From: Tenggerimyces flavus
GTDB lineage: Bacteria > Actinomycetota > Actinomycetes > Propionibacteriales > Actinopolymorphaceae
Length of the DNA stretch: 64,000 bases
Direction: 5' to 3'
NCBI RefSeq assembly: GCF_016907715.1
Contig: NZ_JAFBCM010000001.1
Coordinates: forward strand, 372,001 to 436,000
Position 1 is the first letter of the stretch, and each line of letters opens with the position of its first letter. The notes beneath the pieces are model-generated. The model worked only from the letters and a program-made list of their open reading frames with translations. It was not told the origin of the DNA and searched no databases. Shown piece by piece: positions 40,891 to 49,069 of the stretch. The translations under genes and the position numbers were made by a program.

Positions 40891-41303
40891 CGACGGGCCT
40901 CGGCGCTCAGCAGGACCTCGACGAGAGTCGTCCTGCGTCGCTCGAACTCCGTCTCCACGGACGTCGCCGTCGCTGTGTAGCCACGGCCTTCGATCACGCA
41001 GTACCACTGGACCTGCCGCACGCGGACCCCGTCCGGCGGGGTCCAGGAGAACTCTCGGAGCATCCCGACGTGCTCGCCAAAGAGGAGCACCCCCTCGTAC
41101 CGATGCTCTGTGTAGTGAGGGAACTCGGTACTCAGGAGCCGTCCCTGCGCGTCGGCGTAGCTCGACGTGGTGAAGGTCGGCGAGACTGCCTCGCTCGAGA
41201 CGATCACGTTGGCCTGATTTTCCGGCGCGGACAACGTGATGGTCTCCTTGAACAACCACTCGGGAGGTGCGGAGGCGCCGAGCGTCGGGCGGTTCAACCG
41301 CAT
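40887..41303 (-). CDS. DUF1795/DcrB-like protein
   Basis: The 138-residue protein has the short mixed alpha/beta layout of DUF1795 (DcrB/PsbP-like, also the fold of Eag chaperones of type VI effectors): PPEWLFKETITLSAPENQAN, VIVSSEAVS, YADAQGRLLSTEFPHY, a WTPPDGVRVRQVQWY strand pair and YTATATSVETEFERR. It lacks a signal peptide. Eag proteins shield transmembrane segments of clients before membrane insertion; a comparable role here is inference. It sits between Hsp70 (21-bp gap) and the IniA-like GTPase (ATGA overlap). Confidence 0.62.
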   Translation of the reverse strand: MRLNRPTLGASAPPEWLFKETITLSAPENQANVIVSSEAVSPTFTTSSYADAQGRLLSTEFPHYTEHRYEGVLLFGEHVGMLREFSWTPPDGVRVRQVQWYCVIEGRGYTATATSVETEFERRRTTLVEVLLSAEARR

Positions 41304-41324
41304 GAGATGTCCTCTCTGTTCCGG

Positions 41325-43442
41325 TCAACGACCGAGGCGGCGTCGCAGCAGTCCAGCCAGGTCGGGTTCTGAGCTCATGATCAGGTGCACCTCCGCCGCC
41401 GATGGCGGATCCGTGGCGCCAGGTCTCTGCGTGGTTTGGACGATCGCGCGGCGCGGGAACGAGGCGACCGGGTCCTTCCAGTAGACCCGGAACTTGGACC
41501 TGACAGCGGTCACGACGTCCGGAGTGAGCACCAGCAATCTCTTGGAGGCAACGAGGACAAGAGCGAACTGAGCGATCGGGCCGACTGACAGGAAGATCTC
41601 TCCGAAGAGATCCGCAGAAGTGCCGCCGACCTTTCCGTTCACGACTCGCACCAGCACGGTGCCGTGTGAGGCCAAGTAGGTTCTTGCCTCGCTGAGCTTG
41701 CGCCGGAATCGCCTGTCGTCCTCGAAGGCGTCCAGCTGTTCGAGCCAGGACAGCACCGCCTCCTGCTGCGGCGTCGAGTGGAAGGGCCGCGGGAATCCCA
41801 CTGGGGGGTCGTTCGCTTCAACGGACGCCGGCTGTGCAGGTGCTTCGCGTTCCCTCGATGCGATCCAGACCGAGCCCTCGTCCACGTCAGTGTTCAGCCA
41901 GTCCGGCCATTCCTCGGAGTTGCCGGCGGTCCACGTCGGGTCGGCAAGTGCGGTACGACGGCCGTCCTGGGCGAGCTTGTCCCAAGCCACCGTGACGTTA
42001 GCCGCCCAGAAGAGCCCACCGGTCTCCCACTCGACGAAAGACTTTCGCCAGGTGGCGACGTTCAAGGCTTGACTCCAGGCGAGCGAGTCGGCGAAGAAGA
42101 TTCGGACGGGCAGCAGGGCGGTGTCCTCGGCCTCGGGTACGACGAACAACTCACCGTTCGCGCCGCTGCCTAGCTCGGCGAGTCTCGCCGGGCGTTCGAC
42201 GATCTCCTCGAGGAGCCCGGGTACGCCGAGCACGGCCGTGAGCACGGCGCGATCATCGAGCAGGTGAGGGCCGTTGGGCAGGCTCTCGACCGCCGCGAGC
42301 AAGGAAGGCTGTGCGGTCAGGAGCCGGGCGGCGCCAGCGGAGATGCCGGGAGGCAACGCCCTGACCAGTCCGGCCGTCGCGGCTTCGTGGGCGCCCAGTG
42401 CGACGACGAGTTTCGGATCGCCGAGCGTCGCGGGACGTCCCCCTAGGAGCTCGGCCAACGAGGCATGAACGGCGCGCAGGTGTGAGGACCCGCCCGTGAG
42501 GTACAGAGCCTCCAAATCGTTCGCAGCGACTCCGGCGTCGCGCAGGACACGTTCGGTCAGGTGATGCGCCTTGCTCACCTCGTCCTCGATCAGCCGGTCG
42601 AACTCCTCGGCAGTGATCGAGAGTGAGCAGGAGTGTGGTCCGACCGCGATGGGGATCGCCGCGTCCGACCACTCGCTGAGGGCCTCTTTGGCCAGCCGTA
42701 CCTCGTCCTGCACCGTGCGCAGGGCAGCGAGATCCGCGTCCAGGGCCTCGGCGACCTCGCTGTTGCCCAGTCGTTCCAAAGTCTCGCGGACCCAACGCAG
42801 CAGGATCAGATCGATGGCCGCACCACCGACATCACCGCGTCCACCGTGCGCGAGTACGGCCCAGGGCTGGTCGTTCGACTCGGCACGGCGAAGTACGGCG
42901 ACGTCGCACGTTCCGCCGCCGTAGTCGAGCACGCCGATCGTCGCCCCGTCGGCCAGGTTGGTCTCGGTTGCCAGCCAACTGGCGGCGGCTATCGGTTCGG
43001 AGACCAGGCGAACGTCGTCGACCGCGACTCCGGTGGCCGCCCAGGCTGCCAGCAACGCTTCGCGTCGAGGCGTCGCCCAGTCCTGCGGATGCGTGAGCAC
43101 GACCCGTTGCGGCACGTCGCTGCCGGCATAGCGGGCGGCCGTCCGTACGACATGGCCGAGCACTCTCGCGACCAGCGTGGTCACCGGGATCTCGTTGTCC
43201 CCGAGCATCATCGCGTCTTGCCCGACCGCCAACTTGGGGGACTCGACGAAGCACTCCGGTCGCAGCCGGCGCGACCGGATGGCCTCGACGCCGACCAGCA
43301 GGCCGGTGGGACCCGCCAGAACGGCGGACGGGATCGTGTCCGCGGCGCTCGACAGCCGAACCGGGCGCGGCGGCTGCCCATCCAGGGCGTAAGCCGCGGC
43401 CGTGTTCGTGGTGCCGAAGTCGATCGACAGTGTCCAGCCCAT
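41325..43442 (-). CDS. Divergent Hsp70-family chaperone
   Basis: This 705-residue protein begins with the actin-fold ATPase of Hsp70: SIDFGTTNTAAAYALDG (phosphate 1), IGVLDYGGGTCDVAVL (phosphate 2) and ALYLTGGSSHLRAV (adenosine motif). The region after about residue 380 does not show the canonical DnaK substrate-binding domain and is instead a long unrecognised segment, with DRRFRRKLSEARTYLA and LVASKRLLVLTPDVVTAV near the end. It is thus a specialised Hsp70, not the housekeeping DnaK. ATG 43442 shares one base with the TGA of the upstream gene. A GrpE-like exchange factor lies in the same operon; no J-protein is visible. Confidence 0.85.
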   Translation of the reverse strand: MGWTLSIDFGTTNTAAAYALDGQPPRPVRLSSAADTIPSAVLAGPTGLLVGVEAIRSRRLRPECFVESPKLAVGQDAMMLGDNEIPVTTLVARVLGHVVRTAARYAGSDVPQRVVLTHPQDWATPRREALLAAWAATGVAVDDVRLVSEPIAAASWLATETNLADGATIGVLDYGGGTCDVAVLRRAESNDQPWAVLAHGGRGDVGGAAIDLILLRWVRETLERLGNSEVAEALDADLAALRTVQDEVRLAKEALSEWSDAAIPIAVGPHSCSLSITAEEFDRLIEDEVSKAHHLTERVLRDAGVAANDLEALYLTGGSSHLRAVHASLAELLGGRPATLGDPKLVVALGAHEAATAGLVRALPPGISAGAARLLTAQPSLLAAVESLPNGPHLLDDRAVLTAVLGVPGLLEEIVERPARLAELGSGANGELFVVPEAEDTALLPVRIFFADSLAWSQALNVATWRKSFVEWETGGLFWAANVTVAWDKLAQDGRRTALADPTWTAGNSEEWPDWLNTDVDEGSVWIASREREAPAQPASVEANDPPVGFPRPFHSTPQQEAVLSWLEQLDAFEDDRRFRRKLSEARTYLASHGTVLVRVVNGKVGGTSADLFGEIFLSVGPIAQFALVLVASKRLLVLTPDVVTAVRSKFRVYWKDPVASFPRRAIVQTTQRPGATDPPSAAEVHLIMSSEPDLAGLLRRRLGR

Positions 43443-43957
43443 CAACGCCCCCCGGCTGTCGGGGCCGCGGCCGGGTTTACAGCCGCGGCTGCGGCGAACC
43501 GACCGACGACGTCGATCATCGTGCACACCTGCTGACCGGTGAGCACGAACTCACCCGGCGCCGCGACGTCCCCCTGGCCATCGTCAAGCGACTCGATGAT
43601 CCGAAGGTCCACAACCAGTACTCGGATCGCCGCTGGCAAATCGAGCAGCGCCGTCGCATCCCATGGGCTTTGCGCATAAAGGGCGGAGGCGATCTGGAGC
43701 ACCAGCCCGCGTCGGCCGTCGAACCACGCCGGTTGCGACCGCAAGGTCACTACCGGGAACTCCTCCACCGTGATCCCCCAACGATGCGCCGCCTGGGTGA
43801 CCACCTCGGCCAGCTCGCCGGCGACACGGCGCAACTCGCCCGCGACAGCCTGGTCCGAATGCACGAACAACCGGCCATCCCTGAGCGGCACCAAGTCGAT
43901 CTCGGCACACTCATCGGCAAGCTGCTCGATCAGGTCGCTGGGTCTGATCGGCGTCAT
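43442..43957 (-). CDS. Unrecognised 171-residue protein, first gene of the chaperone/dynamin operon
   Basis: No family is recognised. The protein is soluble, with alternating helices and strands (DLIEQLADECAEIDLVPL, LRRVAGELAEVVTQAAHRWG, IRVLVVDLRIIESLDDG) and an Ala/Pro-rich C-terminal tail. It is translationally coupled to the Hsp70 gene (TGATG). As first gene it may be the J-like or client-recognition partner that is otherwise missing, but no HPD motif is present. A GGGAAC motif lies 54-59 bp upstream of its start. Confidence 0.65.
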   Translation of the reverse strand: MTPIRPSDLIEQLADECAEIDLVPLRDGRLFVHSDQAVAGELRRVAGELAEVVTQAAHRWGITVEEFPVVTLRSQPAWFDGRRGLVLQIASALYAQSPWDATALLDLPAAIRVLVVDLRIIESLDDGQGDVAAPGEFVLTGQQVCTMIDVVGRFAAAAAVNPAAAPTAGGR

Positions 43958-44105
43958 CGCGCGGCTCCTCGAAGTCGTCTCACCCCTTCGAGTCGGTCCA
44001 CACCGCGGATGTTCCCGGCCGATCGTCCGCAGCGCGGTGACGTTCCGGCGCTGCTTCAGGAGTCAGTTCGACGCGTCAGTCGGTCCGTGTGCTTGCTGGT
44101 CCACC

Positions 44106-44648
44106 ATGGGAGCCGTGAACTCCGTGATCCTCGAGGCAACAGCGGCGCGGGGCGGTTCCGCGCTCGTGCTTCGCCCGTGGGGGCCGGATGACCTTGCGGC
44201 GCTGGTCGGGCTGCCCCGGGACCCTGCTCTGGTTCGCTGGACCAGTTCCTGGCCGGACAGTCCCGCCGCCTGGATGCGATGGCTCGACGTGCAGCAGCAG
44301 GCTTGGGCGGCTGGACACCGGTTCGCCTTCGCCGTGCTCGAGAGCTCCCTACAGGTGGTGGGCAACGTCGTCGTCAAGGACCTCGCGGCCGACACCCCGG
44401 CCGCCGCGGTCGGATACTGGACGCTCCCCCACGCACGAGGACGCGGTATCGCCTCCCGCGCTCTGGAGACACTCACCAGCTGGGCGTTCGACACGTTCAG
44501 GTTGGAACGGCTGGAACTCCTGCACCAGGTCGACAACGTCGCCTCCTGCCGGGTCGCCGAGAAGACCGGCTACACGTTCGACAAGACCCTCCCTGCCATG
44601 CCACCCGCCTACCCCCTCGACGGCCATCTGCACGTTCGCTGCGAATAG
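44106..44648 (+). CDS. GNAT-family N-acetyltransferase (RimJ/RimL-like)
   Basis: The 180-residue acetyltransferase reads LVLRPWGPDDLAALVGLPRD at the start and has the acetyl-CoA loop in GYWTLPHARGRGIASRALET, followed by LERLELLHQVDNVASCRVAE and KTGYTFDKT, the pattern of the RimJ/RimL group. ATG 44106 is used; GTG 44115 is an alternative. It is divergent from the chaperone/dynamin operon. Whether the two share regulation is unclear. Confidence 0.85.
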   Translation: MGAVNSVILEATAARGGSALVLRPWGPDDLAALVGLPRDPALVRWTSSWPDSPAAWMRWLDVQQQAWAAGHRFAFAVLESSLQVVGNVVVKDLAADTPAAAVGYWTLPHARGRGIASRALETLTSWAFDTFRLERLELLHQVDNVASCRVAEKTGYTFDKTLPAMPPAYPLDGHLHVRCE

Positions 44649-44694
44649 CGCGGATCGCCCGACGGGTTAGGCAACTTCGGCGCAGACTGCTGGT

Positions 44695-47646
44695 GTGGCT
44701 GCGCGGCAGACGGAGTTCGCCGGGCGCGAGGCGGAACGCAGGGTTCTCGCGGCGGTGATCAATGCCGCTGAGGCGGGGCGGCCGGGCGGGGTGTTTGTGC
44801 GCGGCGAGGCCGGTGTCGGCAAGACCTGCCTGGTACGGGTGGTTTGCGACAAAGCGACGTCGAACGGCGCGGAGATTCTGTGGGCGCGGTGCATGCGGTT
44901 CGGCGCGGCGGACGCCCCTTACGTCGCATTGATCGGCGGCCTCGAGGGTTGGCTGGAAGCGGCCGAGCCTTCCGAACGCGCGGACGTCCTCGCCGCTGTT
45001 CCGGCCACCTCCGAGCTCCTGCCATCGTTGGGCGGGCACCCCGAGCGGAGCATGGTTCGGCTGATGCCGGTGGTCGATGGGTTGATCCAGGCGATCGCCT
45101 CACTCCGGCCTGTGGTGCTCGTTGTCGATGACGTGCAGTGGGCGGACTCGGCCACGCGCGATGCTCTCACCTACCTGGTCGCGGGGTTCCGCAGTCAGCG
45201 CCTCGCGATCTTGGCGACCTACCGCGACGAGGAACTCGCGCCCGGAGATCCGCTGCACGTCTGGCTGGCCGACCTCGTGCGTCTACCCTCTGTCTCCACG
45301 CTCCGGCTGGATCGGATGAGTCCGAACGAGACCGAGGGGCAGGTGACGCTTCTGCTCGGCGGTCGATCTGAGCCGCACCTGCTTGCCGAGGTCACGCGGC
45401 TCGCCGACGGCAACCCGTATCTCAGCGAGCTGCTCGTCCATGGCCTGACGGCGGCCGACGAAGAGCTTCCCACCGATCTGCCGGACGAGTTGACCGACGC
45501 GCTACTGGCCGCGTGGCATCGGTTGTCGGTGCCGTCACGGGAGGTGATGCGGCTGCTGGCGATCGGCGGGCGTCCCGCGACAGCAGACGTCCTGGTCGAG
45601 GTCGCCGCGACACGAGGCATCGCGTTCGACGTCGTGACCGCGGCGTTGGTCGAGTCGACACAGAACGGGATCTGCGTGGCTTCCGACGCCGAGACGTGCT
45701 GGTTCCGGCATCCGCTGCTGGCGGAGGTGCTGGAGGCATCCTTCGTGCCCGGCGAGGCAGTCCCGGTCCACGCGGCTTGGGCCGCGACTTTGGAGCACCG
45801 GATGGGCACGGGGGTTGAGGAATTGCGTCGCGTCGGCGATCTTGCGCGCCACTACGAGGGCGCCCACGACCCGGCCGCGAGTCTGGAGGTGTCGCTGCGA
45901 GCCGTCGACCTGGCCAAGGGACTCAAGGCGCTGTCTGAGGAGGCCGTCCACCTCCGTCGCGCCCTCCGCCTGTGGCCGGCCGAGGAGACTGACGGCGAGC
46001 TGGACCTGCTCGACCGGCTCGCCACCGTGAATTGGCTGGCCGATGATGGCGACGAGGCCCTGGCGGCGATGACCCGATCGCTCGAGCTGGTCGACGAACA
46101 CAGGGATCCGCTACGCGCGAGTTGGATCCTGAGATGTGTGGCGGAATCTGAGTACACCACCGGACGTCGTGCCGAAGGCGAAGACGTCGAGGCAGTCCGG
46201 CGTGCCCTCGAGCTCGCCACGCCATACCCTGACAGCCCCCAATATGCGCAAGCCCTCGCCGACCTCAGCGGGACCTACTTCTGGGTCGATGAGATGGAAG
46301 CCGCGCGACAGTACGCCGATGAAGCCATCGAAGCCGCCCATCGGGCCGGGTCACATCGGGCCTTGATGCGCGGGTACACCGTTGCGGCCTACGCGTACCA
46401 GTTCGAAGATCGTGCCGGCCACGACTCCGTCGAAGCTATGCGTCATGCCCGGCTCTTTGGCGATCCGAGAGGTGTGTGGGGCGCTGGGTGGGCCCGAAAG
46501 GTATGGCTCAACTGGCACGGTCGACTCTCGGAGGCGATTCCCGACGACGTGGCGGCGCTGAGCGAAGCGCTCGACGCAGGTGCGACGAACGTCGCCGCCC
46601 TCTACTTTGGCGATCTCGCCCGGATACGGCTCGTCATCGGCCAGCATGCCGAAGCCGAGCAGGAGATCCGGCAGGGACTGGCCCTGGCGCGAGTTCCGTA
46701 TTCCGCGGCAAACGTCCGTCTGGCCGCGGCTCTGCTCGCGACCCGGCAGGGCGACCTCGCCGCGGCTCGGCTGCATCGGCGCAGGGCGTACGAGCTGATC
46801 CCGGACCTCGAGACCCGCCCGTCGCAGATGGCACCGCCCACGCTGGCAGAGATCCTGATCGCCGAAGGTCGCCCGGCCGATGCGCTTGACCTGCTCGCGC
46901 GGACGATGGAGGTCCAGATCGTTGACCCGCGCATTGCCGACGAAATGCTGGTACTCAGCGCACGTTCGGCTGCCGACCTGGCCGAGCATGCGCGGGACCT
47001 ACGCGACCTTCACCGTGTGTCGCATGCTCGGCAGCTCCTGGACAGCGTCGACGAACTGCGACGGAAGCTGCTGCCTCCTCCGTTCGCTACCCTCACGGCC
47101 GAGAATCTGATCCAACCAGCGTTCAAAACGCTGTACGTCGCCGAGACAGCAAGGTGCTGGGCACAACCGAACACGTCGGAGCTGTGGGAGGAAGCCACTC
47201 ACCGCTGCGCCTCCGCCGGACTGCGATGGGACGAGGCGATCGCCCGCTACCGCTGGGCACAGGCCTTGCTCCACGAACGAGCCGGGAAGGCCGCCGTTGC
47301 CGTGCCCCTCCGAACGGCCTACAAACTCACAGACGAACTGGGCGCCGGCCCACACAGGCACCTGGTCGAGGAACTCGCCGCGCTCGCCCGGATCTCCCTC
47401 TCCGAGCCTGACGTCGCAGCGATCGATCTCCCGGCAGCATTCCGTTCCCTTACTCACCGCGAACGGGAGGTTCTTTCCCACCTGGTCGTCAATCGGACCT
47501 ATGCCGAGATCGCCCGTGCGCTGTTCATCAGCGAGAAGACCGTCAGCGTGCACGTCTCGAACCTGCTCCGCAAGACCGGAGCCACGTCCAGCCGCGAACT
47601 CGCCGCCGTCGCACAGCGGATCAAGATCCCTATCGAGCCCGCGTAA
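44695..47646 (+). CDS. LAL-type LuxR-family regulator with AAA/STAND ATPase
   Basis: The 983-residue regulator starts at GTG 44695. It has an N-terminal ATPase (Walker A VRGEAGVGKTCLVR, Walker B VVLVVDDVQWADSATRDAL), a long helical TPR-like middle (AALYFGDLARIRLVIGQHAE, LAEILIAEGRPADALDLL) and a C-terminal LuxR HTH (FRSLTHREREVLSHLVVNRT, ISEKTVSVHVSNLLRKTG). LAL proteins are large ATP-dependent activators of local genes. It precedes a small secreted/membrane protein, with a perfect palindrome between them. Confidence 0.88.
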   Translation: MAARQTEFAGREAERRVLAAVINAAEAGRPGGVFVRGEAGVGKTCLVRVVCDKATSNGAEILWARCMRFGAADAPYVALIGGLEGWLEAAEPSERADVLAAVPATSELLPSLGGHPERSMVRLMPVVDGLIQAIASLRPVVLVVDDVQWADSATRDALTYLVAGFRSQRLAILATYRDEELAPGDPLHVWLADLVRLPSVSTLRLDRMSPNETEGQVTLLLGGRSEPHLLAEVTRLADGNPYLSELLVHGLTAADEELPTDLPDELTDALLAAWHRLSVPSREVMRLLAIGGRPATADVLVEVAATRGIAFDVVTAALVESTQNGICVASDAETCWFRHPLLAEVLEASFVPGEAVPVHAAWAATLEHRMGTGVEELRRVGDLARHYEGAHDPAASLEVSLRAVDLAKGLKALSEEAVHLRRALRLWPAEETDGELDLLDRLATVNWLADDGDEALAAMTRSLELVDEHRDPLRASWILRCVAESEYTTGRRAEGEDVEAVRRALELATPYPDSPQYAQALADLSGTYFWVDEMEAARQYADEAIEAAHRAGSHRALMRGYTVAAYAYQFEDRAGHDSVEAMRHARLFGDPRGVWGAGWARKVWLNWHGRLSEAIPDDVAALSEALDAGATNVAALYFGDLARIRLVIGQHAEAEQEIRQGLALARVPYSAANVRLAAALLATRQGDLAAARLHRRRAYELIPDLETRPSQMAPPTLAEILIAEGRPADALDLLARTMEVQIVDPRIADEMLVLSARSAADLAEHARDLRDLHRVSHARQLLDSVDELRRKLLPPPFATLTAENLIQPAFKTLYVAETARCWAQPNTSELWEEATHRCASAGLRWDEAIARYRWAQALLHERAGKAAVAVPLRTAYKLTDELGAGPHRHLVEELAALARISLSEPDVAAIDLPAAFRSLTHREREVLSHLVVNRTYAEIARALFISEKTVSVHVSNLLRKTGATSSRELAAVAQRIKIPIEPA

Positions 47647-47648
47647 CA

Positions 47649-47664
47649 CCCTCAGATCTGAGGG
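47649..47664. promoter_or_regulatory. Perfect 16-bp palindrome after the LAL regulator
   Basis: CCCTCAGATCTGAGGG is a gapless perfect palindrome starting 3 bp after the regulator's stop and 75 bp before the next gene. It is too tight to form a good RNA hairpin loop and may be a protein-binding site. Confidence 0.35.
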
Positions 47665-47738
47665 GCAGATCCCGATTCGTCGCCTTCCCCTTAGCTCGCA
47701 CCCTCCTGGTGTAGGCCCACTCACATCAGGAGAAGGTC

Positions 47739-48113
47739 ATGAATCGTGTTACCAGCATCAACATCGCGAGCGGCCTCGCTGTCTTCGGCGTGACCACCAT
47801 CGCCCTCGCCGCGCCAGCGGCCGCGAGGCCGTACGATCCGGAGTCGCGATTCACCCATTCCACCAAGTGCATCGGCGACGAGCCCCTCAACGCCCATCTA
47901 CAGGAGTATCTGCCGCTCTGCCCGCCCGACGACCTCGCTGCCGAGACACCGCCCGGATGGGATCCGGTCCACGTTGCCGCAGGTGCCGGTGGCGGAATCG
48001 TCATCACCTGCCTCGCCTTCACCGGGGCGCTGACCATCCGCCGCAACAGACGGCACCAGCTGCTCGTACCGAGCGCGTCGGACTCCAATGGCATGGACGT
48101 CCTGGAGCGGTAG
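47739..48113 (+). CDS. Small secreted/membrane protein
   Basis: The 124-residue protein has a signal peptide (ASGLAVFGVTTIALAAPAAA), a short external part with two cysteines (STKCIGDE, LPLCPPDD) and a C-terminal transmembrane helix (AAGAGGGIVITCLAFTGALT) followed by a basic tail (RRNRRHQ). No family is recognised. AGGAGAAGG lies just before ATG 47739. It may be controlled by the upstream LAL regulator. Confidence 0.65.
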   Translation: MNRVTSINIASGLAVFGVTTIALAAPAAARPYDPESRFTHSTKCIGDEPLNAHLQEYLPLCPPDDLAAETPPGWDPVHVAAGAGGGIVITCLAFTGALTIRRNRRHQLLVPSASDSNGMDVLER

Positions 48114-48123
48114 GAGCTGAGCC

Positions 48124-49005
48124 CTAGCGGCGGTAGTTCTCCGCCAGGGAGTCGACTTGTTGCCAGTCGGAGTGCGACGCGTCGGGGAAGTCGACGGAGC
48201 GGGCTACCGAATCCCAGGCGGCGTCTTCGGTGGCGCGGCGGGTGGCCACGACGGCGGCTATGTCGGCTGCGTCGGTGCCGATCAGCAACCGCAGGGGTGG
48301 GTTGTCTGCTGTGGTCAGGTGCACGATCGCGCGGGCGGCGAGCTGAGGGTCGATTGGCTCTCGGCCGTTGACTCGGCGGAGGTGGGCGGCGAGTTGGCCG
48401 ACTGTCGCCTCGTACTCCGCCGGCAGCGGGTCGATCCGCATCGAGGAGCCGGCCCAGTCCGTACGCATCGCGCCCGGCTCGACGATGGTCAGCTTCACGC
48501 CGAACGGCGCCACCTCGGCGGCCAGGGCTTCGGAGAAGCCCTCCACGGCCCACTTCGCTGCCTGGTAAGCCGAAACTCCCGGCGCACCGGCGCGGCCGCC
48601 GATGGAGGAGATCTGCAGGACGTGGCCCGAGCGCTGGGCTCGCATGGTCGGCAGCACGGCGCGGGTTACCGACACTGTGCCGAAGAAGTTCGCCTCGAGC
48701 TGCGCCCGGAAGTCGGCCGGGTCCATGGTCTCGACCGGCGCGATGTTGGCGTAGCCCGCGTTATTGACCACCACGTCCACGCGCCCGTGCCACGACAGCG
48801 TTGTGGCGATCGCCGCCGAGACTGCCGCCGGGTCGGTGACGTCCAATGCCAACGTGCGCAGGGAGTTCGGGTACAGAACGGCGAGCGAGTCCAGCTGCGC
48901 CGGCGTGCGGGCCGTCGCCACGACGTCGTGGCCGGCCTCGAGAGCTGCGGCTGTGAGGGCGCGGCCGAGGCCGCGGGATGCTCCAGTGACAAACCAGATA
49001 GACAT
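48124..49005 (-). CDS. Short-chain dehydrogenase/reductase
   Basis: The 293-residue SDR has the NAD(P)-binding FVTGASRGLGRALT, DVVVNNAGYAN, the catalytic Ser in ISSIGGRAG and the YQAAK catalytic pair, in classical SDR order. The substrate is unknown. ATG 49005 is divergent from the TetR gene, and two GCAAC-N3-GTTGC dyads occupy the 64-bp gap, so TetR control is very likely. Confidence 0.88.
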   Translation of the reverse strand: MSIWFVTGASRGLGRALTAAALEAGHDVVATARTPAQLDSLAVLYPNSLRTLALDVTDPAAVSAAIATTLSWHGRVDVVVNNAGYANIAPVETMDPADFRAQLEANFFGTVSVTRAVLPTMRAQRSGHVLQISSIGGRAGAPGVSAYQAAKWAVEGFSEALAAEVAPFGVKLTIVEPGAMRTDWAGSSMRIDPLPAEYEATVGQLAAHLRRVNGREPIDPQLAARAIVHLTTADNPPLRLLIGTDAADIAAVVATRRATEDAAWDSVARSVDFPDASHSDWQQVDSLAENYRR

Positions 49006-49019
49006 GCCAACCAAGTTAA

Positions 49020-49034
49020 CGCAACAGAGTTGCG
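49020..49034. promoter_or_regulatory. Predicted TetR operator 1
   Basis: CGCAACAGAGTTGCG has 6-bp arms around AGA in the SDR-TetR gap. A second GCAAC-N3-GTTGC dyad lies 23 bp away. Confidence 0.55.
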
Positions 49035-49043
49035 CAACACAAG

Positions 49044-49056
49044 GCAACGGCGTTGC
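49044..49056. promoter_or_regulatory. Predicted TetR operator 2
   Basis: GCAACGGCGTTGC has 5-bp arms around GGC and repeats the half-sites of operator 1, 14 bp before the TetR start codon. Confidence 0.55.
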
Positions 49057-49069
49057 GTAAAGTGTGACC

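Noticed and set aside
34002-44000. Type VI secretion or phage-tail-like system, suggested by the DUF1795 protein
   Set aside because: No sheath, tube, VgrG, baseplate or membrane-complex gene is present.
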